Shown here in pieces: positions 36,362 to 48,060 of a DNA stretch of 64,000 nucleotides. The notes under the pieces were generated by a model that was given only the letters and a program-made list of their open reading frames with translations, was not told the origin of the DNA and ran no database searches. Position numbers and translations under genes: made by a program. Position 1 is the first letter of the stretch; every line of letters begins with the position of its first letter. Origin of the DNA: Lingula anatina (lineage: Eukaryota > Brachiopoda > Lingulata > Lingulida > Lingulidae); contig NW_019775704.1 of assembly GCF_001039355.2 (NCBI RefSeq), positions 59,714-123,713 of the forward strand, read 5' to 3'.

Positions 36362-39300
36362 TCACATATTTAACGGTGCAAACTTGGGTCGATTTCTGAC
36401 CGAAGTATTCGGGTATGAAGAGTACCGGCTGGCGGGCGGCCTCCTTCCGTACGTCTCCGCCACCACCCTGAGGAGGTTAGAGGCGTTACCACAGCATAGC
36501 CCCGTGTACTGGATACCAAGCTCCTTCAGTTGTTGGGCAAACTTTCCTATCTCTGTGCGACCACACTGCCATGCTCCTATATCGAAGTCGGGATTGGATG
36601 CATTTTCTAAAAGTTAAAAAAAAAGATATTTAAAGTTACATTTGAAATCAAATATTTGCACCCAAACCCGAGCAAATACTTGACATGGAGCATTATTTTT
36701 TAAAAGAGTATCGTTTCATATACAGTAGCTCCCGGAAAATGATATTTAAAAATATATTTCTGCTTTCTTCCTGTGCTACATGTCTATATAACCATCGGTT
36801 GTCTTCGCCAGTCCTCATTTAAATATTTATATTATTGCGCAAAGCAGAAATGCGTTATACATTAAGTACTTCCGGTATGTTATTTTGCGGACGTTTATGA
36901 CCTGGAGGTCAAGCTAAAAAAGGTCAGAAATTTGAGGCAGATCCAGTTTTTAAGCTACTTTTGGCTGACTGGGTGATTTATTTGGTTTATTCTTTTGCAT
37001 GTCAATTAAATTTGAGTCGTATAAGAAACTATTAGAAGTAGTTTATACTAGTATGCGCTACATATCAAGGAGTTACAACTCCTTGCTTCATGTGTGACTT
37101 AAACCAGACAGAATTGGACTGAAAAAAATACCCTTAAACTTACATACAAGGCATTTACAGGGAGACATGGAGTCATGCGGGCCGACCCTAGGCCATAACA
37201 AGCCACCGCTCCTCCATGTTATACTCCTTCCTCATACACTTAGCCTACCACATAGGCCTATACATGTTCTGTTTTTTTTTAAAATTCACCTGGATTAGAA
37301 AGAGCTTGCCACACGGGTCTCTCTGGGTTTGTCCGAAAACAGACCGGTAAACAGCAAACAGGACCCTGTGAAGAAAATACTTGTACATTATAAATGGTCA
37401 CTTACTGGTATACTATAGGGCCCTTTCACAATGAATGTATCATTTCTTATTGGCCGTCACCTGCCTGTGATCCAATGCAAACGATATTGTGATATCTACA
37501 TGGTAACTGTACAATCAATTTCGAAATGGGACTACATGTACAATATAACACAATATACTATTTCGAAATGCGACTATATGTACAATATAACGCAATAGGC
37601 CTATACTATTTCGAAATGGTAGTTCATGCACAATATAACAAAATATATCATATACTATTTCAAAATGGGTCTTACATGTAGGCCCCCTACAATATAACAC
37701 AATATACAATTTTTGAAATGGGACTACATATACAATATAACACAATATACATGTACTAAACCCTACCTGGCAGACCTTCTTGACCTCCTTTATTAACGGT
37801 AGCATCGTCTCCGGTCCTCTACCGCAATTTAAACCCACCGCAGCAGCACCAGCGGCCTCCAACCTCCTCACGGCTTCCGGTATTGGGACGCCATCTACAG
37901 TTACGTCCTTGTATGGAACTATGGTAATGACTGCTGGGACACCTTGGGATGAGAAAAGTGTGCATAAGGAGCTTATCCTTGACGTCATACCGATGGCATG
38001 ACGTCATGCCCAGCCACATGACCCGACTGGCTAGCTGAAAACTTCCAGTTCAGTGGCGAGAAATTGAAGAACATGTAATATAATCTCGCAGGGAATGGTG
38101 AGATAAAATTTTGCCCATACTAGTATTTGAATTTCATGGTGTGGCAAAAAAGAAAACGTAAACGGCCATAGAAAACATCCATAATTATCTATGGGTGACA
38201 ATTATGGATGGAATTTATAGGGTGAAATCAAAGCTACGAAAATAATGAAAGTAATGACAGTGAACCCTGCTGTGAAATGTGCATATATGCATCACCTACC
38301 GAGTCCAGTAAATTTGAATGGAAATAGAGAAAGGGGGGAACTATCTATGAACAAAAATTATACAATCACTATAAAATACGAGCAAGTGTTTTTTCTGTTT
38401 TACTTGTAGGCACTATGCTGGCCTATAAATAAGGATCATTTGGATCACAATCGCAAAGAATAAACAGCTTCCATGGATAATCAATCATATTATAGCAAGG
38501 TAGGTAGGATAGCAGATAGGGGATAAGTTAATGGGACATCATGACGTCAAATGATCCGTTCAAGTCAATTAGGCCTACCAATCTGAAGTGGCGGATTTAA
38601 GGGGATGTGGGGGGGGGGGGGTCCTGACCTCCCTTCAGTTTCTGAAAAAAAATTACACCAATAATCCCTCTTGATTTAGAATTTTGAATAGCTGAATCAT
38701 AGTTCTAAACCGTGCCAAATGGCACCGTTCGACCCCCAAAACACCAAAAAATTTCCACTTAAAAAACTGGATCCCCCTTTAAATAATCCTGGATCCGCCC
38801 CTGAATCTAAAATAATTATGTGTATTAACTTCAGGACATACACTGTACCTTGGCCAAACTCTTGAATTGTTTCCAACGCCATCATGGCCTCTCCAAAATG
38901 GCGGAAGGTTTCCCCCACGATGTAGTCGGCGCCCTCTTCCACGGCCCACACCACTTGTTCCTAAACAGATGCACAGATGGTATCAGTTATAGGTTTCCCA
39001 TATTAATTCATTTCCAATGAATCTATTGTCCTACTGGCATCGATAATATGATTGCTTTCAGCGAAATTCCCCCCGAAGTTGAATCGATCTATGTAAAAAC
39101 GATAGTGTCATTGGGAATGGGTTGTAATTTCATCATACTTAAAGTTCAGCTTTTGACGTTTTACTGGTATATAGTGAGTAATAATAGAATGACACGTGAA
39201 AACATTTTTTACGTCAAGCCAATCTTAGCCCATTGCCTGTCGTGACGATATTGAACATTTTCCGTTACAACATCCCTGCCTTCCAACGTGTACCTTGAAT

Positions 39301-41466
39301 ATTTCCTTCACGTATGCATTAATTGTTGGGTTATCTGGATCATAGATGGTGGAATTGGAAATGTCTCCCGCCATTAAGGTTCCCGTCTCGTCTGCTACTT
39401 CCCTCGCCATTCGAAGGGCTGTACGGTGAAGCTTCTCCACTTCATCTTCTCTGTCGATTCTTTTCAGTTTGTCTCGATGACCAAAGTACTGGAAGGATGA
39501 AAACATTAAACATTGGGGCATTTAAAACAGTTACATTTGGCACCGACGGACATGTATGTCTAGGTTGATTTTCTCCAGGTGGTGTGAATTTTTCCAGGCT
39601 GCATCAAGTAAAAACCTGCAGCGCTACACGTACATGTACGTGGTTTATGCATATTTGCCCCTTAAGTGGGCACCCCCCCCCCCACCCACCCGGCAACCTA
39701 CTTCAAGTTTAAGAGAAATTAGTGTTAAAGCAAATGATTCGATGCATTTTTAGCATAAATGACATGTTCCCTTGACGCCAAAATGGGGGAAGTGGTAGGT
39801 TTGCGGCCTACTACATCCACCATTCTGTTATTGGTAAAGATGGGTGGCCTCACCATTTTCCGGTCCCTGAATTTGTCACTGACACATTTTATGTAGGTTT
39901 TCTCTCGGATTTTTAAAAATATCTTAAAAGAAAATGTATAGAAAAGTGTCACTAATGTTTACAAAGAGGTGACAAAATCTCTGTTTCATGTTACCGTAAC
40001 TGCCATGACTACGTCACTTCCGGCGTGAACAAGCTCTTTATGGAGTTGACGAACCACGTCCGGGTTTTCTAATACCACTTCTGGAACAGTTTCTCCATAT
40101 TTCAAGTAACCTCGTCGCTCTAATTCAAGTACGTATCCCTCCGCCACGATAACACTTTCTCCTGCCTGAAGTCGCTCCACAAGCCCTTGTAACAGAAAAA
40201 AAATCGAATTATGATTTTAATCGGTGATTAAGATGACTTATGACGTGCATATGGTGATCAAAGCATAGAATGGGAAAAACTGAAGCATTTTTCTTAGTAA
40301 ATTCAAATTATATACCTTAGCAAATTGAAAACTTTGCAGAAAATTTGCTGCAAACTGTAAGAACAACTTAGATTTGTTGCGGGATTCCGAAAAGATATAT
40401 GTATCAGGTTCTTGCAAATTCACATAGATTTCATTTGCGTGGTTAAAGTCCTTTTTGCAAATTTGCACGTGATTTCGCAAGAAGCATATAAGGAATGTGT
40501 GCATATGTAATAACCAATTTAAAATTACAACAAATCAACCGAAGGGTCAGCTTGGTTTAATACGCGTATTATAAATAGAAAATAGAACTTCTGTTCTCTA
40601 AAATAAAACAATTATTGAGTTATACCACACCATTATTAGGCCTACATCAGCAGATTTATTTTCAGAAACATATACAGAAAACACGTTATTTCTAAATTGA
40701 CTGAGAAAGGGGCGAAACATGAATATCCCAAACCTTGTGTGGTGCATTCCGATCGCCGTTACTGCTCGTGCATGAAATTAAAACTCTTAAACCCTTTGAA
40801 ATGTTCACATAAAGTTTCGGGTGTCAATTGTTCATTGCCATCCACCATAAGTTAAAGTCCATTTCAACTTTCCAGTTTTTTCCACACACTTAATTACAAT
40901 TATAAAGTTATATAAGTTAACTAGAAAAGCACTCCAAGAGCTCAGACCTCCGCCAAGGCAGCGATTTTTGATTATTATTGATTATTGATTGATTACTGAT
41001 CCGGATCACCATCAAAAATTTATCATCTCTTCTTTGGCCCACTTCTGACAGTTCCTGAAAATTTCATCAAAATCGGTCCATAACTTTTTGATTTATGTTG
41101 ATGACAGACAGACAAACAAACATACAGACAAACAGGGGTGAAAAGATAATCTCCTTGGCGGAGGTAATAAGTTTCATACGTGGCAAAGCTAAGTTGTATA
41201 TTATGACCGTCAACCACAACCATAACAGTCAAGAAAAAAAAGAAAAAACATCCGCTTAGCTTGTACACGAACTAACTGATATTTACCCCGTACTGTATGG
41301 AACACATTGCCAACAACATGTTTGTAGTCTATGTACATGTAGCTGGCGGCAAGGAGTTTCTGTTGAAACTCCTTGCTGAAGGAAACATTGAACACTATTA
41401 TGAAACCATTAAAACAGTGAGGATAATAGGCATACTGATACCTTGCTTTGCTCGTCTATCGGCCAT
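36362..41466 (-). CDS. Betaine-homocysteine methyltransferase-like enzyme (seven exons)
   Basis: Exons in reading order: 41466-41442, 40185-39995, 39488-39294, 38960-38849, 37942-37767, 37365-37290, 36606-36362; all phases fit, giving 339 residues. The start GACCATGG has a strong context. It is a homocysteine S-methyltransferase barrel: [63 protein letters not shown] and [19 protein letters not shown]. The cysteines of GLNC and LCC match the zinc ligands that activate homocysteine in BHMT (217, 299, 300 in the human enzyme). It lacks the C-terminal extension of the 406-residue vertebrate enzyme. Several betaine-pocket residues differ (see findings), so the methyl donor is uncertain. Probably cytosolic; no targeting peptide seen. 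Confidence 0.92.
37513..37756. repeat. Tandem repeat in a methyltransferase intron
   Basis: About five imperfect units built on TACAATATAACACAATATAC and ATTTCGAAATGGGACTACAT. The open frame it extends on the minus strand is an artefact of the repeat running past the exon ending at 37767. Confidence 0.85.
38585..38803. mobile_element. CAGGGGCGG-family element with AATCT duplication
   Basis: The right end is CCTGGATCCGCCCCTG; the left end is degraded (GAAGTGGCGGATTTAAGG). AATCT lies outside both ends (38580-38584 and 38804-38808). Includes a run of G. It sits in the methyltransferase intron between 37942 and 38849. Confidence 0.75.
39050..39122. mobile_element. Half copy of the AGATCGATCT-type element
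   Basis: TTCAGCGAAATTCCCCCC, GAATCGATCTATGT and CATTGGGAATGG match the right arm of the family in order. It lies in the methyltransferase intron 38961-39293. Confidence 0.45.
40921..41170. mobile_element. CTCCGCCAAGG-type interspersed repeat
   Basis: Starts CTAGAAAAGCACTCCAAGAG, then ACCTCCGCCAAGGCAGC, a TGATTATTGATT region, TGATCCGGATCACC, AAAATCGGTCCATAAC and a GACAGACA/ACAAAC tract, and ends CTCCTTGGCGGAGGTAAT. A longer relative in opposite orientation lies at 46625-47165. It sits in the first methyltransferase intron. The family is non-coding. Confidence 0.8.
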
Positions 41467-43106
41467 GGTCACCTTCAAATACCAGGGTATACGAATAGAC
41501 TGGTTCAGCAGTCCAGGCCAGGTTATGGAGTATTTCACCCTGCCAGATAAAGTCTGAACCGCCTCGGATAAGGAAAACTTGCCCCCGTCTGTGGTCTGTA
41601 TGCATGTAGGTTATCAGCCATGTTCCTCGTGACCGCGTTTTAGCACTCCGATTTAGGTTATTTTTATGCAAGTAAACGTACTTGAGTGTTCTTCCACTGC
41701 AGTTTATTAAAAAAACGAACGAGTATATATAGTTGTGATTATTTATTTGCCTCTGGTCTCTCTTTCTTGTAACCATACATTTTGTCCATGCGTTTGCGAG
41801 TGTTTGGAACAATAAGCAGCGACGTGTATTAGTGGTACATGTATTATATCTACTAGTACATGTGCCGTCTTGTGATCACGGTCGCAAAAGCGAGTGATAC
41901 ATGAAAAACGTATGCATCTTCATGCACACTCAAGCACACGTGAACACGCTTTTAATGAGATCAATATCGATATATGAGACTGCATTGTTTAAGTTTTTCT
42001 TCACTTTGGAAATGCTTTTTTATACCAATCAAAACGGACCCTCATGCACAGGCTCCCTCTACCGTCAGAACTCGAAACTTATTGGACTCTCATCCATCAT
42101 AGTCCACATACTTCGTTTCGGCCAAAAAATGAATTTTCCTGGAGTAAACAACAATTTTCCCATACTTACCAATGGTTAATGAATCCATTTTTACATTCAA
42201 AGTTAGTCCCTGGTTTTTTTCTAAAAAGTTTGGTTTTTTGTTAAAATCTCTTAAGAGATTTTAACAGAGTATAGCCATCAATGGAGGTCACGTGGTCTAA
42301 AGACAAGCTCAGATATCAGAAAAAATAGCTATAACTGCCGTTTTTGTGGTAAAACAAAATATATTATATTTCTATGAGTTATTCACAATGTTTTTATTGT
42401 GAAATGTAGATATCATACGAAGAGTTATTATTCCTTTAATCACGATTTTACCAGACATTTTATTTATCAATACAAAAGCGCACATACACCAGTACATACC
42501 AGTCGACATCTATTAATCCACATATTGCACAACACGAATAATGACAAATGTACCTTAAATCTTATCATTATAACAATGATTAAAAACCTCAGTGCCCCTG
42601 CAAATTTTGTTCCATTAAACTCTCACTTACGGTTTTCGATTTGTCATAGAACATAATGTTTTTCTCTTTTATTGAAAAAATATTATTAATCTGTTCTAGG
42701 ACATTCTGAAGGACTTCCTAAAACACTTCTCGAACTCTTACATTCATTGCAGAACAACATTAGAACTATAAAAAAATACACCTAATGTTCTAGAATAGAT
42801 TAAGAACGGTAAGTGAACATTCAATGAGGCAAATTTTCGCAGGGGCGGAGACGAATTTAAGTAACGCAATGATCACGTGGCCTCTCTGTCGCACCACAGA
42901 TACACTGCTGATAAAATACCCTTAACAGAACAATTTTGTACATAATTCTGAAACGCAACTACTAACATGTATAAAGAGATTCTGTTAATCTCGCTCATCT
43001 TTGAGTATTATATCAGCATTCCTGGTCCATAATTACACAGGACGCATTCAGTATACCTAAATACGCAAAGAACAGCCTAAGTAGGTCCTTGTACATGTAA
43101 AGTCTA
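41467..43106. other. Intergenic region between methyltransferase and acetyltransferase genes
   Basis: Both neighbours are on the minus strand, so this holds the methyltransferase promoter and the acetyltransferase 3' flank (minus-strand AATAAA near 42666-42671). Carries one copy of the TTAA-flanked repeat (42110-42435). No extra gene seen. Confidence 0.55.
42110..42435. mobile_element. TTAA-type element, copy with decayed left end
   Basis: Very similar throughout to 45403-45739, from CGGCCAAAAAATGAATTTTC through the internal palindrome AAAATCTCTTAAGAGATTTT to CATACGAAGAGTTATTATTC. TTAA follows the right end at 42436-42439; the left terminal repeat has diverged. Confidence 0.75.
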
Positions 43107-45300
43107 TCATACTGGAAAGGCTCCAGTACAAGCTAATGCAAAAACGCTCCCAAATTTGGGTAATATCAAATTTTCTTTAGTGTACATCATTTGGATTGGT
43201 TTATCCTTTATAAAATTAACTACGTCTTTGTTCCTTTCCTTAATCTCATTCCAAGGAGTATAGTCGACGTTTATGATCATAGAAACCTTAGAATCTTTTG
43301 GAATCGATTCTATGAGTGCTTTCAGTAGCAGCACAAACGCAGTCGGGTTATCAGCATAAAGCGGTGATATGGAATAAGCTTCTGGCGCGTCTTGCACCTG
43401 ACCGTATCCCACGACCTCACCGCCATCTGTGAGAGCAGCGAAAGAAACGGCTGATGGCTTCGCCAGCCAAACTTTTAAAAATTTTCTCCGCTGAAACACG
43501 TTGACAGAAGTATCATAGGCGAGTAAGGCCTCGAAGTCGACTTCACTCGTGGGAACAACCTTCACTGAAGCCGTCTCTTGTTGCTTGTCAACGTACAAGG
43601 TCCCCACATCCAGGCGGCAGTCACAGCGGTACAAGTTCCCGCCCCCGTTCTTCATGCCGACCTTCAAGTTCGGCTCAACTCGTTCAGGAAGTGCCCAAAC
43701 TACTATATTTCTGTCCCCAGCAATCTTCAGGGTGGCCTCTGCTATTTTCTTCGCTAAAATAAATAATAAATTAATTAATTAACATCGACAGATACGCCGA
43801 TTTATGAATTCACTTTGAATTCACTTTGAAACTAAACAACACGTTTTAATTTAACCATGTCTCCTTTTTACTTTTTTCTTGCACTTGAGATTTATCTAAA
43901 ACCAAAACTCGATAGTGTGAATGATTGAGCGCAATTAAGTCATAAGTGGAAAGATAATATGGAAAAGCAATTATATAGACTTGTTCCACGAGACCTTTCA
44001 CGGACAGTGACAGGCCTACCCAACTACCAGACTCGGCACCGAATGATCCCGAATTCACCGGTAAATCGGACCACACTACCCGTTTTCAAGGTGTGTATCA
44101 GTACGCATTTCACAGTATCAGACGCGACACCGCTCTTGCCTAGTACGCGATGTGATAGTGACGATTCTCAGCGGGGTTGAAAAGCATTGCATCACCACTC
44201 AAAATTTGTTCAGGGTATGATACTGTGTAATGCGTACTGACTCACACCTAGAAAACGGGTAGTGTGGTCTGATCTACCGGTGAATTCTGGATCATTCGGT
44301 GCCGAGTCTGGTAGTTGGGTAGGCCTGTGTGACATATAGTACAGTTATTTACTCACCTATTCCTTTTCCTCTGTGTTCTTTGGCCACAATCAGGAAGTCA
44401 AACATGGCCGTCCTCTCGTCCAAAATGATGACGAATCGTGAACCTAATGGGAACAAAAGGTAAAAGTAAAGCATCAATATGTTATATAATCTACTGGTTA
44501 GAAGTAAATACATACTGAAACATAGACAAAGTATTTTCTCGACGATTTCAGGAAAGGAGCTGCTTAAACGGATGTTTGTCGTTTAAAAAATGGTCAAAAC
44601 GTTCAGTCGCCCCCCCCTCCCAAAAAAAAAGACGTGATTAATACTACAAGTTTTAAACTGTACCAGATTTACCGAAGATATGAAAATCCATCGATTATAG
44701 TTATGCACAATTTGATAAATGATGATTACAAAGAGATATTACTATAGGCCATAATTAAATACTTACTTATTTAAATCAATGTATGGGTTTCAAGCACACT
44801 GTTTTTCTCATCATTTATTCTTTAAATTTAGTTAGGAAACATAAGATAATTTTTTTTGAAGAACCCTCAAATTCATAAGAATTTACAACGTTCAAAGTCG
44901 TAGGCGTATCAACAACCAATCTAACTAAAATCTTTATCACAGAAAGCCATATTCTAGCCCACATCCCGCCATATACTTTGCGTACAACTTACAGCAATAT
45001 GGCCGTACTGGAGCTGCAGCTAAGCAGTCACCAGTTTATATACAGCTATTTAGAACGTGGCAAATATCGATCAACGACGAATGCAATTCAATCCATGCAG
45101 GATTTTATCTTACCGATTATTTTCCCATGTAGATCAGCGACAACATAGTGGCCGTCTTCCACAATGTTAAACAGGGCGGTAAACAGCTCTTTGGAAACAA
45201 TCCAACCAATTTCAATGGTCAAAGCAAACAGCTCTTCCAGGTCTGCTCCTGTAGCCGGGCGAATGATAACGTCACTTGCTTCTGTGGAGGAGGACGACAT
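43107..45300 (-). CDS. GNAT-family N-acetyltransferase with YitH-type C-terminal domain (three exons)
   Basis: Exons: 45300-45114, 44443-44357, 43753-43107; phases 1 and 1 fit and give 306 residues. The N-terminal half is a GNAT fold: VIIRPATGADLEELFALTIE (strand 1 and helix 1), DGHYVVADLHGKIIG, then RTAMFDFLIVAKEHRGKGIG, where EHRGKGIGxK is the acetyl-CoA pyrophosphate loop (R/Q-x-x-G-x-G/A). The C-terminal half (FEALLAYDTSVNVFQRRKFL, GGEVVGYGQV, SPLYADNPTAFVLLLKALIE, ending AFPV) resembles the second domain of YitH/HslE acetyltransferases, where the D-x-x-x-x-x-x-R-x-x-F/L region lies near the active site. Substrate unknown. It follows the methyltransferase in the same orientation, but 1.6 kb of DNA separates them, so shared control is not implied. 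Confidence 0.88.
44010..44328. mobile_element. Foldback element in an acetyltransferase intron
   Basis: Long inverted repeats of about 95 bases: ACAGGCCTACCCAACTACCA and ACTCGGCACCGAATGATCC on the left are mirrored on the right, as are CACTACCCGTTTTC and CAGTACGCATT further in. The arms enclose about 100 unpaired bases. No coding frame. Target duplication not certain. Confidence 0.8.
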
Positions 45301-45402
45301 TTCTAAGAGAAGAGAAAAGAAAATAACCATTAATAAGGTTGCCCCATACATGTACACCAATCAGTAGGCCTACCGTTACCAATATAATGCGTGGCTGCTT
45401 AA

Positions 45403-45739
45403 AGTGATAATAACTCTTCGTTACGGCCAAAAAATGAATTTTCCTGGAGTAAACAACAATTTTCCCATACTTACCAATGGTTAATGAATCCATTTTTACA
45501 TTCAAAGTTAGTCCCTGGTTTTTTTCTAAAAAGTTTGGTTTTTTGTTAAAATCTCTTAAGAGATTTTAACAGAGTATAGCCATCAATGGAGGTCACGTGG
45601 TCTAAAGACAAGCTCAGATATCAGAATAATAGCTATAACAGCCATTTTTGTGGGAAAACAGAATATTTTATATTTCTATGAGTCATTTACAATGTTTTTA
45701 TTGTGAAATACAGATTTCATACGAAGAGTTATTATCCCT
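45403..45739. mobile_element. TTAA-flanked inverted-repeat element, full copy
   Basis: TTAA stands at both borders (45399-45402 and 45740-45743). Terminal repeats are GATAATAACTCTTCGT and ACGAAGAGTTATTATC just inside. A TTAA target is shared by piggyBac and Kolobok transposons; the ends do not start CCC, so Kolobok-like is more likely. It lies just upstream of the acetyltransferase start and could affect its promoter. Confidence 0.8.
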
Positions 45740-45743
45740 TTAA

Positions 45744-47400
45744 TGTCCATATAAACACAAAGGGAACACATAGCTCTGACCATGCAGACCACAGTCCACA
45801 CTGTAGCAATTTTCTGACGCGACCCGAAGGAGGGTGACCTCACATAAGTGAAAATAGAATTCAATAGGGCCTAAGCAGCGGCCTATATGTAGGATGCTAC
45901 TGTATGCTCTGCCTGCATACTTGTAGTACGGCTGATAGTACTAGTAGGCCTATATAAACACGTACCAGTATAATAAGATTATAGTAGAATTCAACAGGAG
46001 TTCAAAGACACTTTAGCATATTACAAATGACAAAACTTAAAAGCAAAACTGACAAATGTGCATTCTGGTATTATTCATTTGAAGTAGGCTTGAGAGTTAC
46101 ATTTTCTATTTAAAGACGTAAAACATACCCTGCCATATAGGCCTATAGCCTATAGTATAAATCACCAATTACATGTAGGCCTACCTTATTGTCAACGTTG
46201 TAGTCTATACGGTTGATTCTGTCACTTCTAGCTTTTTAACATGAGTAGTCAGCTACTACATTTACATGTCGCAGAATGTTTACAGGCCCCCCAAGTAGGT
46301 CGAGAGAGGTCTAAGTCAGTTTTACAGACCCACTAACTCTTGTTCATTATGATTGTGTCCAGTTGATGAAATGTAAAATAACTGTTCACCGATTGCATTC
46401 ATCCAAGATAAACTTCAATTTTAGACCTTGACCCGCTTGACTCGTTGCTGGTCATTGGAGTTTTTTCTCAAGGAGCGAGGGGATTGGGGGGGGGGGGGGG
46501 GGGGGGTGGTGGTGGTCGGGGGAGACGAGAGATATACAAATACAAAACAGTTGCCTCGCTTTATTGGCAAGGATTCGAAAAAAAAAAAAAAAACCTAATG
46601 TGTCTTTAATGATATTGGTATTTTCTTATTACCTCCGCCAAGGAGGTTATGTTTTCACCCGTCTGTCTGTTTGTTTGTTTGTCATCAACATAACTAAAAA
46701 ATTCATGGACCGATTTTGATGAAATTTTCAGGGTAGGTGGGAAATGGGTTAACTTAGAAGTGATTAGTTTTTGTTGGTGATCCGGATCACTAACCAATCA
46801 ATTATCAATAATAAAAAATCAATCATCAACATAACTCACAAAGTTTTGGACCGATTTTGATGAAAAGTTCAGGGTAGGTGAGAAATGGGTTCACTAAGAA
46901 GTGATTAGTTTTTGGTGGTGATAAGGATCAATAATCAATCAATAATCAATAATCAAAAATCAATCATCAACATAAGTAAAAAGTTATGGACCGATTCTGA
47001 TGAAATATTCAGGGTAGTTCAGAAATGGGATAACTTAGCAGAAATGGGTTAACTTAGAAGTTATTAGTTTTTAGTGGTTGTCCGGATCAATAATCAATCA
47101 ATAATCAATAATAATAAAAAAATGCTGCCTTGGCGGAGGTCTGCGCTCTTGGAGTGCTTTTCTAGTTTAATATCGGACAGGGGTGTCTACTTTTCGCGCC
47201 TCTCTCTCTCCCACTCTCTCAATATAGGGCCTATACAGTGGCGGATTCATGGGGGGGGGGGGGGGGGTCAGGGGGTCCTTGGTGCAATATATATCCGTCC
47301 ATACTTGGGCAAAGGGTACATGTAAGCGAACGTATGAGGCATCGATTTTATGCAGAGCACTGAGCGTAAGGAAAGGCATCACCGCCGGATTATTATTGAC
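45744..47400. other. Repeat-rich intergenic region
   Basis: Contains a G-run at about 46488-46506, an A-run near 46579-46592, the CTCCGCCAAGG repeat (46625-47165) and a lone CAGTGGCGG end with a G-run (47236-47270). No gene recognised. Confidence 0.55.
46625..47165. mobile_element. CTCCGCCAAGG-type repeat with three internal units
   Basis: Reverse orientation of 40921-41170: CTTATTACCTCCGCCAAGG, GTTTGTTTG tract, then three tandem units each with ATGGACCGATTYTGATGAAA-type wording, AAATGGGTTAACTTAGAAG and a TCAATAATCAA run, ending TGCCTTGGCGGAGGTCTGC and GAGTGCTTTTCTAG. The unit expansion explains why it is twice as long. Confidence 0.8.
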
Positions 47401-47438
47401 CATTCGTGACCAGTTTCAGTGACAGTCTCTCACCTAAA

Positions 47439-48060
47439 ATGAACCATATCTGCTGTAATTTGCATAACAATAAGTACGTTGCTCGTCAAAGTGAGAGTTG
47501 TCGTCCCGAACGGTCACTTGGAAGTTGGACAGAGTCGGGTGTAGCCGCAATTGTTAACTGTATGGGCAAGTGGAACAGTTGGAAGGTCGACTTTTTACTA
47601 GGTGTAGAAGCAAATACATATTTGTAAGTATCACTATTTCTTCCATTAAATGCTTAAGCAGCAGACGAATTAAATTATATTTACGACAAATACATGTTTT
47701 TATAACATGAGTCCTTGTATATGTACTACTAATAGTAGCCTATTTCCATTGCACAACCACATGCGTGTCACTCTGAATGGTAGAATTTATTGGTTACAAT
47801 GCACTGGGACTCCAAAAGTACGGGATGCAGGACGCTCTCTGATTTTCCTGGCTAGCTGAGCATGAACATCAGTCAAGCCAGTAAACAAGCACGCCGTTTC
47901 AATTATAAGTACTCTCTACCGTTGTGATATTACGTGTATTCTGCGTATGCTAATAGCCTCTCCGTTTAGTCCGTAGTTGTAAACATTATTTTCTCTTTTC
48001 AGAAGCTCAACGAGATTCTGCAAAACGTGCCCCTGCAAGCAACCTTCCGTACCAACTTAA
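47439..48060 (+). CDS. Possible small spliced gene or its 3' exons
   Basis: Exon 47439-47623 (or longer at the 5' side; the frame is open from 47406) ends with donor TTT|GTAAGTATC. The next exon starts after CTTTTCAG at 48003; phases join (TT+A gives Leu) and the frame stops at 48058-48060. AATAAA at 48108-48113 fits a 3' end 48 bases on. The 80-residue product reads MNHICCNLHNNKYVARQSES .. GKWNSWKVDFLLGVEAN .. FCKTCPCKQPSVPT, with seven cysteines. It has no signal peptide from this ATG, so upstream exons may be missing. Family unknown. Splice sites, phase and poly(A) signal agree, which is why it is listed; protein evidence is lacking. Confidence 0.4.

Noticed and set aside
37060-37086. Short inverted repeat CAAGGAGTTACAACTCCTTG, and a similar hairpin at 41349-41375
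   Set aside because: Small hairpins of this size are common by chance in a 64-kb window; no link to gene ends.
37515-37766. Extension of the methyltransferase frame into repeated [11 protein letters not shown] units
   Set aside because: It reads past a good donor into an intronic tandem repeat; the next true exon at 37365 restores the enzyme alignment.
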